NCBI GenBank assembly: GCA_021464245.1
Contig: JADCRB010000011.1
Location: 296,870 to 360,869 of the forward strand
Length of the DNA stretch: 64,000 nt
Source: Carallia brachiata
Taxonomy: Eukaryota; Streptophyta; Magnoliopsida; Malpighiales; Rhizophoraceae
Reading direction: 5' to 3'
Below are positions 37,489 to 50,091 of this stretch, piece after piece (position 1 is the first letter of the stretch; each line of letters starts with the position of its first letter). The notes beneath the pieces are model-generated. The model had not been told where the DNA came from and did not search any database. It worked only from the letters and a program-made list of their open reading frames with translations. A program made the position numbers and the translations under genes.

Positions 37489-38118
37489 GACTGTCTATAG
37501 ATAAACCATTATCTGCTTAATCCAAATCCATGCCAGAAAATCTATTTTCGGAAAAGATCCCGGTACCCCATCCATGTACCGACTAATAACAATAATAATA
37601 TTTTTTAGCGTACACTGAGATATACAATTTAGATTTTAGGGCAACTTCTATGTACATCTAAATATTAGTTTTCTAAAATTTGGGTGTTTGTGTGTCTATA
37701 ATTAGATCGACAGCTTTCCGTCAGTGGAGTTTAGATCCCAACAGCAACAACAACCACCACCACCTTGTGGATAAGCTAACTAACCAACTGAACTCCAATA
37801 ACAGCCACAAAAATATGCTTTCTGTATAACATGTCAAACAGAGAAGCGCCACAACCTATCAAATTACATTTTAGACTTGGGGAAACAAGGCAGTGAATTG
37901 AAGATCACATAGTAGGCCACGTTTCAATACAGAGCATACCGAACACAGGTTAAAAATGTAACGTTCTTAACAAGAAATTCATAAAACACAACTGAAAATC
38001 TAACTAAAGTTTCCTAATTGTTTGTCAGAGAAAAAGAAAAATACATCTGCATCCAAGGAGACCCTGCTTTACACCTGAAATCAGCCCAAAGTCTCCACTG
38101 ATAAAGAGACCGATATGG
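37489..38118. other. Convergent intergenic region between PME and SAUR
   Basis: Should contain both 3' UTRs. No open frame of interest and no repeat recognised. Confidence 0.6.
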
Positions 38119-38997
38119 TTACTCTTCAGCAATTGATAAACCTTCAGCTGCAAAATCACAGAAAACATATGGGTGATGCAGCCTACATATTAAAGTCTGC
38201 CCTTTAGAATTGTCTACTTAAACTTACAGAGCTTTACAAATAATTTCTTCGAAAACGAAAAGTTTGCCCATAGGGAAAGACTCTTTTCCCTGCCTGCATA
38301 GATTAAATGCATCTTAAAATCATTTCTCTGACAGCAACGAGGGTCACTTCTACCTGGGTTTTCCAATCAATTGGAGAATGGCGTACTAACATGACAGTGC
38401 AAGAATAAGATTTCATTTTATGATCAGTGAATGATAGAGCCTTGGGCAATTCAGACGTCATACTATTGTCCTCAGAACTATTAACTTCCAAATGAATCCC
38501 TTGGCATTGGCAAAAGAATCATTAGGGAAAAAAAGACAAATTACCTGAGTTTTCATCCTGGTGATCTGGCGGATGGTGCTCCATGCACTTTAGGAGAAAC
38601 TTAAACGTCTCTATTTCACAAGGGATAGTTAGCCCACCACTGTGATCAAACCCAAATTCCTCTTCAACCTTTTCCAGAATAACCTTAAAAAGAGGGTGAT
38701 CTAGTAGTTAGTAGGAATGATAAATCTCCGAAGCTCCCGCCCAACATAGACTGCCAGGTGTCCTTTAGGGATATCAGGTGGCGGTTCGGGGCTATGGCAG
38801 CTTTCCTCATCTGAATCACAGCTCTTAATATCTGACAGCTTCTTGTTAATTGCCACTGTAATGGCCTCATGAGAGCTACTGCAGTCAGGAGTGGCCAACT
38901 TTGAGCCAATCGTGACAGATTGCCACTTTTGGAGAATTTCTTTTAGCCTAACAATCTGCCTAATTCCAGTCAACTTGCTGCCACCATTGTCTTCCAT
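38119..38997 (-). CDS. SAUR-family auxin-responsive protein (frame broken by one base)
   Basis: SAUR proteins are small auxin-induced factors; the known mechanism in the family is inhibition of PP2C-D phosphatases, promoting cell expansion. Exon 1 is 38997-38545, exon 2 is 38147-38119; with one base restored the protein is about 160 aa. The N-terminus has [20 protein letters not shown], typical of a longer SAUR subgroup. The SAUR core follows: [19 protein letters not shown], then in a second frame [37 protein letters not shown], and the acidic tail ends SIAEE. The break is a TAG at 38703-38701 immediately after FIIPTNY; one missing C explains it. A minus-strand leader exon ending near 40372 (CTTCAG/GTATTC) and an acceptor at 39001-39002 suggest a 1.37 kb 5' UTR intron, which is inference. 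Confidence 0.85.
38700..38705 (-). other. One-base frame break in the SAUR core
   Basis: The coding strand reads AACTACTAGATCACC, giving Asn-Tyr-stop. The next frame continues directly with Asp-His-Pro-Leu-Phe-Lys, the conserved SAUR continuation. A single missing C accounts for it; exon lengths 453 and 29 sum to 482, one short of a multiple of three. Confidence 0.85.
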
Positions 38998-41900
38998 TTT
39001 CTAAATGTTTAACACAACAGTGAAAAATACGCAAGAATTGATTTTGGATTGTTTGATTCCAAACAAGCTACTCTCATCAGATCTTCTTCCACTACATTGA
39101 CATGTTTAAAGCAAATAAATGAAGATAAGTAACTGTGGATGAGTTAAAATTACAAATTAAGCATTATCCCAATTGTCCGACATCTGAACAATTAAACTTG
39201 ACATATGAACCATAAAACAGAATTACAAAACCAAATTTTTGCAAATTAATCAAGGCACCGGAAGCTCTTCCAAATGAAAGCTATGTCATAGCAAATATGA
39301 GTTATGGAATTTTGCAAAATACTGAGAGGCTCCAGATCAGCAGCATCATTCATCAGTCAACCAACAGCACATAAAATTGTGGAACAGTCATAAAGCTTCA
39401 AATTTGAAAATGTGATTATGTTGTCCTCCCAACAGAGCCAATTCATGTTATGATGTGCTTTTTAGAAGCCAGCATGCCCAAATGGAGATATCCAAAATTC
39501 TCACATATTAAAAAAGGCTCATAAAAGTCCTTGAGCCGATATTCAATTCCTACGTCTACCCCACAATAGCACGACATGGTAGCCTGATTTGTTTGTATTT
39601 CATTACAACACGAGCACAATCACATAATAAACTTTTTCAACGTAAAAGAGAAGAAACCTGTCAAAACATTCTCAAAAACTGGGAATCAAAAACTGGGAAA
39701 GAAAAAAAAAATGGAAAGACTTGAAGTGGAGTCCTACGCTTTATAGAATATAAACGTAATTACATGTAACCTTAAATTGCGGCTGGGTTCTGTATATTTC
39801 GTAAACTAATTGTCACAGTAACCCCACAGGCATCAAATTATGATCTATCCGTAAATGAAAACAAACGTGAAGGTCCCCTTCAAACATTGTCAGCTTTTGT
39901 TTTGTTCTTTTTTAAAGCAATTCGCTTACAGAGAAAACGCCATTGTTAAAGATAAATCGTTCAGCCCATTAAACAACAAGTCTGTTAGATCATTGATATT
40001 AGGGAAGAGAAAAAAAAAAAAAAAAGATTCAGACCTCAACGGCAACACAATCAATCCCTTCAGATCCCTCCAGGAGAAAAGAAAAAAAAAAAAGAAAAAG
40101 AACATGCAAATGCGACCACTCAAAGCTTCAAAATATCGCAATTCGGTAACAAAAAAATCATAATCATCAAGCGAAACAGACCCAATTCATCAAATTCTTT
40201 ACTATCCAAAATAAACTATGTCAATTAAATCCCCATCAAAAGGCCAAAAAAAAAAAAAAAAAGACCCCAACTGTAGAATGTACGTTTATAAGAATCCACA
40301 TGCAATTAATTCCGAAGTGCCAAACCCCAAAAAAAAAAAAAAAAAAAAAGGCCTAATGCAGAAGAGAATACCTGAAGAAGGGGATGGGAGGTGGAATCAA
40401 GAGCTGCGAAGGCAGAGGAGAAGCACCATTGATGAGGAGCTCCGGAAGTGTTTTTTTTTTTTAAAAAAAAAAAAACAGACAGCGGGCAACGGGGAGGTGG
40501 AATTAAAGAGAAAAGAGAGAGATGTAAAAAAGATTTTTTTTTTTTCTTTTTTAGCTTTTCTTAGCCAAATCCTAATGCGAATTTCGGTTTGGCAGCCAAA
40601 TCGGAGGAATATTTTCGTGGCTGCACCGCTGGTTTCGCTTAAGTCAGTTTTCCTTTCTTCTTTTTTTTTATTTATTTATTTAATCTTTTTCGGTTTAATT
40701 ATTATCTTTTAGTTTTATTGTTTTGAAACGTCTGTTTTTCTGTTTAAAAAAAACGTCTGTTTAAAAACGGGAACAAAACGTTTGTTTTAAAACAGGAATT
40801 ATGTGGAGTATCTCACCCTTTGAGCGTGGCGATATTAGATTCTTAATTTATTAATATTATAATTATATATATGAAAAATTTATTTATATTTAATAATAGT
40901 TAGATAATAAATTTTTTATAAAAATATTAAATAAAAATATTAACAAATAATCTTTCTTTTTTATTTATAAATATAATTTTTAATATACCTAAAATGCACA
41001 TTTTTTTATTAACAAAAAATATTTAAATTATAATTTTAAAATTAATAATCATAATAATAACCAGTAAATTATCAAAAAAAAAAATGGAAAAAGATTTTTT
41101 TTTTTTTTTAAAAAAATTATTATTTATTGTACAACATAATTGTTTGGGAGGCGATGGAGTAGCTCAAGGCCAACCTCAAAAGGTTCCTTTAACGTGTCAC
41201 CGTAATGGCTGACATTTGACATTTTGGCTTTGCTTTTTGTTGCTTTTGCTGCGGTTTATAGGTAGGGTCCACTACTCCACGTGATGAACAAGTGAATCTT
41301 GGTGGGGCCAAGTCTATCTCGCTCGTGTGGGGTACCACCTTCCTATGTTTCTTCTTCCGTTTCCTTTAGTTGTTTTTTTTTTCCCAAAAAAAAAGGATTT
41401 TTTGAAATTTACTTTAACTTTTTATTTTTAATTGACTTCTTAAATTTAATCTCCATTACCAAAGATACTCTTAATTCATAACGGAACGCGTGGTTTTAAG
41501 AATATATTTTTTTGCACAAAAAAATACAGTCCTAAGCATATTATTTATCTCATTTATATATCGAATTAAGAGTAACTCTCATTTGAAAAACTCTCTCAAT
41601 TATCCTTATGTAAGTAGATTCACTACTGAAATATTAACGAATTTACTAAAATCTTTTCCATAACTAATCGTAATATTAACAAATTTGAAATTCAACATAG
41701 CGCTCTAAAAATTAATCCCAAACAATCGGGACCAGCATATCCAAAAAAAAAAACTCAAACCCTGGAGGGAGAAAAGCCTCCAAATTACCACCAAATCACT
41801 GACCTCGATTCTAAGAATATCAAGTGCATTTTACAACATTCATATATATCCAGGTCTAATGTATTACTTTTAGCAATTACACCAAAGCACTTAGGTTATA

Positions 41901-42238
41901 CAGATATAAATGTCATGACATAAATATAACAACATAAATATAACAGATACAGATACAATGATACATTAATTTTAAAAAAATTAAGACATATACATGATAC
42001 AGACACAGTTATATATATATATATATATAAGTAAATATTATTATTTAAAATATAATATAAATTATAACTTAAATTTTCAATTTAATTTAATTATTATTTT
42101 TAAAATTAAATTAATATATTTGAAGTTTTATAATACATACTAAATAAGTAGTAATATTAAAATATATACAACTACAAAAAAGTACAGTTCGAAAAAACAA
42201 AAAAGAAAAAACCTCCTCTCTCACGCCTTTCTTGAAAG

Positions 42239-42592
42239 GTGTGTTTAGAGTGAGAGGGGAGGAGGGGAAAGAAAAACAAAGTGAAGAGAAAATAAAATTA
42301 TTTAGAGTGATAGAGAAAATTAAGAGAAAGAAAATATAGTAAAAGAAAAGATAAATAGTAATTTATGAGAGAAAAAGTAGAAAGAAAGTAAAATTATATG
42401 AAGTAGTAGAAAAAAGGGTGAGAAAGAAAATATAATGAAAAAAAGGTAAATAATAATTTGTAAATAAAAAAGTAGAGAGAAAATAAAATTATTTAGAGTA
42501 GTATAAAAAATAAAGAAAAAAGTGAGAAAATAATAATAATAATAATAATTACATATGATCATTTTTTTATTATTAATTTTTGTAAACCGTAC
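42239..42592. mobile_element. Purine-rich MITE-like repeat, copy 2
   Basis: Begins GTGTGTTTAGAG and ends near TTGTAAACCGTACC. The interior has the same recurrent purine-rich unit of about 110 bases as 11388-11771 (AAAATAAAATTATTTAGAGT, TTATGAGAGAAAAA), including the terminal AATAATAATAATTA. Same orientation as copy 1. Confidence 0.6.
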
Positions 42593-43133
42593 CATTCACA
42601 TGTTTTAAGTGTATATTTTACTTGTCCGAAACGTATCTAAAATATGTCTAAATTTCCTAAAATTTTTGTGGCGGACAGGTTTTTAACATACCAAATACAT
42701 GTTTGTGCCTTATCCAACACTTGTCTATGTGTGACGCATGTCCAACGTAAACACTCAACCAAAATACACAGTGCCCGTACATTTTTGCAAAGCAGGTTCG
42801 CTGGTGATTTTAATTTTAATTATAAATAAATTATATTGAAATTCCTCAAGTTGACATTAAATCTTTGTATCTTAAATTAAATGTATAAGTAATTGAGAGG
42901 ATTTCCAGTTAATAAACTATATTGAAAAATTTTGCGGTACCGCAATAAGCACGTGCTGTTGTATTGCGATCTAATAAAAGAATTATTAAATTCAATATAT
43001 ATATATATATATATGAATTATTAATAAAATAGATACTTCTTTCCCACTACATTATTATTATTGAAGTTAAGCTCAAATTACCTTTAATCAATTTAATAGA
43101 TCTAGTAAACTATCAAAGATATTATTCGAAGTG

Positions 43134-43350
43134 ACAGTTTATTAGTAATTTAATGTAGTTTTTTTCGTATTGATTTGAATCTAAATTCTTGTATTGACAT
43201 CCAACTCCTTTAAATTAGGGGTTCCAAGTAGAGTGCTATATTATACATTGAAAGCTTATTAACATCGTAGTTGAGTGTAGAAAAAGTATAGTTGAATCCA
43301 ACAATACTTAGTTAAGGGTTCTTTGTTATACATTTTGTTGAATGAAGCAT
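43134..43350 (+). repeat. Dispersed repeat, copy B
   Basis: Diverged relative of 29818-30025, same orientation; shared blocks include CGTATTGATT, CCTTTAAATTAGGG and AGCTTATTAACATCGTAG. No coding capacity. Confidence 0.5.
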
Positions 43351-44950
43351 ATAAAGAAGAAATTTACTTTAAGGCTTGTCACAGATTAATGACTGACATA
43401 CATAAATAATTTTTTTTTTGTTATAAAAAAAAATTGGACTATCAAAGATTGTCCCAATCATATTTTGACGGGGATTGTCATTTCTGGGCCTTTTTTTGAT
43501 GTTTCTTGTAATTGATTATTTCTCTTTCCCTGTGTTGCTACGTTTCAGTATTTGAAGTGAATGACAATAAGGCCAAGTTCAACACCGTGAATATTTTTTT
43601 ATCACGTTGGAATTTTAATGTGGACTCGTATATGTCAGTATAATATATTTGAATAAAGACCAATAATATTATATAAATTTTTTAATTTTTAGATTAGCTC
43701 TTCACGGGCATTACTGTTAATTTTAATTAGATTTAGATGGGCCGTGCTTCTTCCTCCAAGAATTGTTTGTGTAGCCCATGAACTCTCCTTCTTTCCCTTT
43801 GTGTCCTGCTCTTCTTTTGTTCTTTTTACTACCATCAGCTGGCAGAGTGAGAAACACCAAAAGCAACAAAACGTCGGCGACAGAAGAAGATAGTAATTTT
43901 GCCCAAAGAGAAGCATTGCAAGCAACCTTAACTAATTGGAAAAGACAAAAGAAAATCCCAAACCAAATGAAGGGATGGGACTAAATTACAACCTCAAAGG
44001 CACATGCTTGGTGCCACCGGAAGTGTCAAAACACAAACCGTATACAACACAAATCACCATTCCTTTTATCTCTCCTCATGATTGATAAAGAGTAATGGCT
44101 TGTAAAACACTGCTTCTCTTCTCTAACAATGCATGTAATGTCCGGTATTGATTTGGGTCTTAACATAATTTGATTTGTTTTATTGTGTTTCTGTTTCATT
44201 TTCTGGTTGGTTTCACTTTACTGACTGAATCATGGAAAGCTTGAATTTGCACATTCCATTGATGGTTACTCCATTTTCTTTTATGGCACATCGAATTTGA
44301 AGCATAGAAGCAAATGAAAGTAAGGTTTGTCGTACCCCGCAGGCACACCACAGAGGCCCTGGCATTGTAAGATTAACAAGAAAATTTGCAGCCATAAACA
44401 CTCGCCAAAAGGCTGATATGGCGAAAATTCCATTTGTTCCCAAGAATTTCACATTTTACGGAATAGGCCTACGACTCTGCGTAAATTAGGTTTACCAAAG
44501 ACCTTTACTAATAAAAAAAAAGGGCCAAAAGATACAAGAAAAGGCTTATTTGCAAGTGTATGTTGCTACAGGTCGGAGCCGAAGAAGGTTCTAATTTTGA
44601 CGAGAATGTATGAAATTTATGAAAATAATGAGAGCTACTTCGTTATAGTTCACAGTCTAATAACTTTCTAATGGACCAAAAAGTGTTGACCCACGTTACC
44701 ATCTTAATCCCTCACCATAACGCATTACTAACAACAATCAACAATCAACAAAATCATCTTGCCAATTAAATTGAAGCTATACTCAGTAGAAAATCTGAGG
44801 GTTGTCTCAGTGGCGTGGCCTATATAGAAAAGTACATCCAGCAACATCAAGACCCAGTTCACCTGGCCACGAACTCCAAAATCCTTAAACCAATCAAGAA
44901 AGTAGGCTTACAAGTTTGTATTAGAAAAACAAGGATGTTCAGTTCCAAGA

Positions 44951-45691
44951 TCAGTCATCTTTCAATCTCCTAAGAAGCTTGGAAGCCCATATCCGAACAC
45001 GCCTTTTAAGTGTGTAGCCAACAACAACTCCAGCAACAAAGAAAACTGCACATAACTTTGAGCAGGCCCACAGCGAAACCACATTTCTACAATTGGATCA
45101 ACAACAATGGTCAGTCCCCAATATCTTTTTTTTTTTTTTCAAAAAGCATAGCAAAGAAACAAAAACCACAAAAAATGAACTACCAATCTGCATTCTTAAA
45201 ACATATCATGGTCGATCAATAACTTTTTGGGCAGCAAGCGTCATTACCAAGCTTCCGCTAGAAATCAGACAAAGAAAGTCCCAATTCCAGGAACACATAA
45301 GTTCCTTCTGGGAATATTTCAGTTTAATTAAAGATAAAATCATCCGAAAAAAACCAGAACTGTCTAAAACCCCGATAAACAAAATATTCCTGTTCTAACC
45401 AAATCTAGAAAAGTTACACAAAGGTTATGAATGAATCTAATTAAAGGGGAAAACATGGAATAATATTTTATTTAAAGAACACAAAGAAAGAAAATAAACA
45501 AAAAAAAGGAAGCCGAAATACCTGGGAGGCCTGGCGACCAAAAGCCGAGACTCATCAGAAGAAGAAGATAGAGCCGCAGTTATTCCAGCTTTTCCAGCGG
45601 AATTGTACGGATTTTCGGATGAGGAAGACGATGAAACCCCAGATTTTATTTGCTTCGATATATTACGGGCAAATTTCTGTACATCCTCCAT
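44951..45691 (-). CDS. Small single-span membrane protein, unknown function
   Basis: Two exons, 45691-45522 and 45086-44951, joined by a GT..AG intron with an AG/A phase, give 306 bases and 101 aa. The first 56 residues are polar with two Ser-rich runs (residues 19-25 and 42-45). The second exon encodes a hydrophobic stretch LCAVFFVAGVVVGY that should span a membrane once, followed by a strongly basic tail (LKRRVRIWASKLLRRLKDD), which suggests a cytosolic C-terminus. I do not recognise a named family. The frame is intact, and the clean splice with an in-frame TGA supports a real gene. It is divergent from peroxiredoxin Q, with about 1.5 kb between start codons. Confidence 0.75.
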
Positions 45692-47203
45692 ATATAGTAT
45701 ATAAAAGTATGCCTGAAGTCAGGAGAAGCCCAACAAAGTGCACAAATTTGATAGTTAAATCGATTATCAAAGTGTTCAGGATAATAAATAATTAAGGGTT
45801 TTAAAGTTTACGGACTGGAATATGGATTGCAATGGTAGGGTTTAGAACAGACTTTAGGGTTCTAAAGATAGAGAATGCCATTTTCCTGATTTGGGCTTTG
45901 GACAAGCAACTTGTAACTCGCCTCCTCTAACGTCGGACAAATTGCATAAGGGTCCTTGGGGTTTTTAAACTTTTACGACTCAAGCTACTTTAGATTTTTT
46001 TTTTTTTTTTGAGCTAATTCTTTAGATCATCGATTCATAACTATTTCCCTTCTCATTTTCGTCCTCTTCATTTAATTATTTTTTCAAGAAGAGGGCGTTT
46101 TATTGGATTGGGTATCCCGGCTCTTTTTTAAATAAATGGGATTTGGACTTTCCTTCTAAATGTTTAGCAGGAATTAGAACATAAATTTTTACTTTATAGG
46201 TTTTAAATTTTAGTATGAAGTTTGAGTTTTAATGAAAAAGAAAAAAATTATTTTGATTATATAGTTTTGTATATTTTTAATTTAACTTACTTTTTTTTTT
46301 GTTAGTATAACAGGTTCATAATTTTATATCATACAAATTTATTTTATTATTTTTATTTTAATTATATTCTACTTATTGTATAGTGTATGACTATATGTGA
46401 AGAACTGTACTTATAAAAAAAAGAATAAAATTAGAAAACATTAATTTTCATAACACAATGAACTTTCCAACAAAAAAATATGGAAACAATTCATTTCAGG
46501 CTCGCAAGCACTAGTTCTCATAACTTTGAAAAAAAAAAAATGGAAACAATTTATTTCAGGCATAAAAATAATATTTTTATTTTTTTAAAGTGCAGTGGTA
46601 CGTGATTCAACACCGTGAAAATAAATAATTAAATCCTAGATATCCTAAATAGACACCTTGAAAAAAGAATTCTTTTATGTAGTTTTTTCTTTTTAATTAC
46701 AAGAGAAGTTTAAAGTCCCTAAAAGGATAACAGAATCACGAGCACTCGAATCTGAAATTAAAAGATTTTAACAAAATATTTCAATCAATTATATTAGAAG
46801 TAATGAATTTGTGTGTGCATGTGTGTATATATATATAATCCAAATTTTGTATAATTTTTCCTCGTAAAAACATTTGCTTAGAAAAGTTGTATCTGGCAAG
46901 CCCAATGCTGCCTTGCCCAATATACAGGCCCATAAATGGAAAAACGCTGGCGCTGAGAGTTTGGGGTCGGTCACATCTTGACGGTACAGAATTCGAAGGT
47001 TGGGGTCAGCAATTGTCCACGCCGAAAAGCCAATCCCCATCTCCTGGGATTGCAGCCCCTGGCCAGGCCAACCAACAAAATAGACAACAGCACTTCCTTA
47101 TCTTCCCGATTCTGGCCACTAAACAATGTGTGTAAGATAACAGGAAGCGAAAAAAAAGACCAGTAAATTCTAACCAACCAGGACATCATCAATCTCCCAT
47201 CAG
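45692..47203. other. Divergent promoter region
   Basis: Lies between the small membrane-protein gene and peroxiredoxin Q. AT-rich in the middle, with a partial direct repeat (ATGGAAACAATTCATTTCAGG near 46480 and 46541) and a TG/TA repeat at 46811-46838. The GC-richer 46870-47200 is likely the peroxiredoxin Q promoter and leader; no TATA box stands out. Confidence 0.5.
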
Positions 47204-48879
47204 ATGGCTTCCATTTCTCTGCCTAAGCACTATCTACCATCTCTACTTCCTACTCAAAAACCCAAAATTCCATCTTCTCAAAACCTCCCAATCCTCTCCA
47301 AATCATCGCAGTCCCATTTCCTTGGCCTCAAGTTCTCTCATTCTTCTTCTCTTAGTAGTCCATCTTCTTCTTCTTGCAGGAAGACTTTCATCTGCAAAGG
47401 TTACCTTTTGCTTCAAATTAATCAAGTGTAGAAGTTCATTTGCTTTCCAATGATCGTTATTTGTTGATTGACTAGGCTCTTCTCTGTTTCTTCAGGTGAA
47501 TAAAGGACAAGTACCGCCATCCTTCACATTGAAAGATCAGGATGGGAAGAATGTCAGCCTCTCCAAATTTAAAGGGAAGCCTGTGGTTGTTTACTTCTAT
47601 CCTGCTGATGAGACCCCTGGCTGCACCAAACAGGTAACCCCCTTTTGATGAGATGAGATAATGTGAATGGAAAAGGGTGGCATTTATTTTGATAATTATC
47701 ATGATATATATCATTATGAATTGGCTTAAAAGCCTAGTTTCATTAAGGAAGTCTTTTCTAGGCTTCTTACTGGAAAAATGTTGATGATTTAGAATGCAAT
47801 GTTCGTTAAGTTATAGGAACGATCATCTATAATAATATCTCGGAAAATTATGTCAATGTAGAGCAAATAAATTCTGTTGTTACCATGGCAATAGTGCAGA
47901 TACTAAGGGGCATGAATGTTTGTAGGCCTGTGCGTTCAGAGATTCATATGAAAAATTTAAGAAAGCAGGAGCTGAGGTTGTTGGAATTAGTGGCGATGAT
48001 CCATCATCACACAAGGTAATATTAACAATCTAAGAAAGATTTTTATTTAACTATCTAATTTGCTGCTTATATGTGTGAAATGCGAATCCGGAACTCTTAA
48101 ACATTTTCTTCATGTCTCTTTAGTCTTTAGGAATTCAACAACCGAGCTAATTAGAGCTACTCTGCATTTGAGAAAAGAAAAATTGGACTCAAAATCTATT
48201 CCTTAGGCCAAGATGCTAAAAAAAGTCAGATTGATTCTTTTATAATGTTCACTGATTGTTTAGTTTCTATTTTCTATTATCATTTAGACACCAATTCCTC
48301 ATTTGGAAAACCAGATTTTACGTGAATATTTCCATGTGCCTCAAGCCCCTTTCCTTTCGTGGAAGGCACTTACATCTCAAATGCAGAAAAGGCGACACAA
48401 GGGTTAGAGTCAGTTGTGTTTTTAAGCACATTTGTATCTTCTGCCAAACGCTGTCAGCATTTCCACTCTTTCCTTAAAATGGGCATAATATTGATTACCA
48501 AGCACATGGCGGATGTTGGTTTTTGTAGTTACTAGGCAATGAAGCTCACTTTTTGCCCGGAAGCTTTGGTTGAATTTTGTGTTTAGCAGATAGTTAACTG
48601 GTGTGCACATAACTGCTGTCACACTTAAAATTTACAGCTGAAACTATTCAATACTTGCAGGCATTTGCGAAAAAATATAGACTTCCTTTTACATTGCTGT
48701 GCGACGAAGGTAACAAGGTAAGAAAAGAGTGGGGAGTACCAGCTGACCTGTTTGGAACATTACCTGGGAGGCAGACATACGTTCTTGACAAGAATGGGGT
48801 GGTTCAACTCATCTACAACAACCAATTCCAACCAGAAAAGCATATTGACGAGACCCTGAAACTCCTTCAAAGCCTTTGA
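47204..48879 (+). CDS. PRXQ: Peroxiredoxin Q, chloroplastic
   Basis: Thioredoxin-dependent peroxidase of the thylakoid lumen/stroma side that reduces hydrogen and alkyl peroxides. Exons: 47204 to about 47399 (or 47425), 47496-47633, 47926-48015 and 48661-48879. The first 65 residues are a Ser-rich transit peptide (MASISLPKHYLPSLL...). The mature part has the peroxidatic and resolving cysteines in PGCTKQACAF (spaced by four residues), PVVVYFYPADETPG, GISGDD and the C-terminal QPEKHIDETLKLLQSL. Exon 1 to exon 2 is ambiguous: the homology-expected junction K/VNKGQ needs one base fewer than the sequence offers. Splicing at 47399 gives an immediate stop, whereas a weak donor at 47426 would keep frame and add about ten residues. 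Exons 2-4 are phase-consistent and intact. Its last exon and 3' UTR are duplicated at 51593-52070. Confidence 0.93.
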
Positions 48880-49206
48880 ACCGCCAATTCAATCCCATGT
48901 TATCATACATTTTGTTAACCTTGGCAATTATGTGGTTTATATATGATTTGGATTTTTTTTTCAATTGCGTGTGGTGTTTTATATTCCTTTGAATTGCTTG
49001 TGCCTTGTCGGTGCAAATTTCTAATTTTTTTCCCTATTATTAAATGTTGATTAATATATGTTATTGCATATAAGTTCTTCAACTTGCAGGATCCAGCTTA
49101 TATATAATATAATAATTAAATAAAAAGAAAAATAAAATTTTCAATAAATTTAATAAATCTATGAGAGCCTTATACTAGCATATATATATATATATATATT
49201 ATAATA

Positions 49207-50091
49207 TAATCTTTTAAAACAAGATTTTATCCTCTACGTTTAATAGTTTCTGCCGTTTTACTCTCATCGTTTTTTTTTATTATATTATTCTCTCTAATTT
49301 TTTTCCGTCAATTATTTATATATTTTGCCGTTAGTCAACCGTTAGTCAATTGTCACGTCAGTAAATTTGTTGACATGACATATTTCAAAAATTAATTTTT
49401 TTTCATTTTGTTAAATTTATAATTTTGTTATAATAAAAAGAAAAGGAAAATATAATTTTCTTTTTTAAAAAAAAATCCTAATTTTACTCTTTAAAAAAAC
49501 ACAAAAAACTAAAATTTTCTTTTTAAAAGACAATTTTCTTTTTTCAAAAAAATCATAATGGTTTAGGATTTTTTATTTTATTTTATTTTCTAAAACTAAA
49601 AGTATAAAATTTAAAAATAAAAATAAAAAATCATTTTTATTAATCATGACAAAAAGAAAATTATATAAAATATTTAATTTTAACAATTAAAATTATTTTT
49701 GGATAAATATTAATTTTTTGGTTAAATATCAAAATTATGATTTTTTTCCAATGAAAAGAAAACTGGAAACAAAAAGTAAAATTACGATTTAAAAAAAAAA
49801 GAAAATTGTCTTTTACTTATCTTTTTATCATATTAAAATTATAAATTAACAAAATAAAAAAACTATAATTTTCAAAATATGCCACCTCATTAAATTTGTT
49901 GATGTGACATGTTAACATGACGACTTAATAGGCTGACCTGTCAAAAAAGTTGATATGATTGTTGACTAACAGTAAAGAATATAAATAGTTACCAGAAAAA
50001 AGTTAGAAAGTATAATTTAAAAAAAAAAAAGACAAAAATAAAATGGTAGAAACTGTTATACGTGAAAAATAAAATCTTGTTTTAATCTTAT
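49207..50091. mobile_element. Long-terminal-inverted-repeat element, MULE-like
   Basis: The ends AAAACAAGATTTTAT (about 49217) and ATAAAATCTTGTTTT (about 50070-50085) are inverted copies, and the similarity continues inward for about 200 bases (for example GTTAGTCAA with TTGACTAAC, and AAATTTGTTGACATGACATA with its diverged partner near 49895). Possible 9-base target duplication with one mismatch: TAATCTTTT and TAATCTTAT, immediately outside. No open frame. Arm length and 9-base duplication suggest a Mutator-like non-autonomous element. Confidence 0.65.

Larger units (their letters stand above)
39001..44950. other. SAUR leader region, then AT-rich intergenic DNA
   Basis: 39001-40371 is probably the SAUR 5' UTR intron, with the leader exon on the minus strand just beyond. 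From about 40560 to 44900 the DNA is AT-rich, with a MITE-like repeat at 42239-42592, a dispersed repeat at 43134-43350 and AT microsatellites. Short frames at 43778-43984 (+) and 44213-44452 (-) are open but match no family I recognise. Confidence 0.5.

Noticed and set aside
43778..43984. Short frame with a hydrophobic N-terminus, like a secreted peptide
   Set aside because: The rest has no peptide-hormone motif or cysteine pattern, and no promoter or splice support was seen.
44213..44452. Minus-strand frame of 79 codons with several cysteines
   Set aside because: Cysteine spacing fits no lipid-transfer, defensin or related family; no start context or neighbouring exon found.
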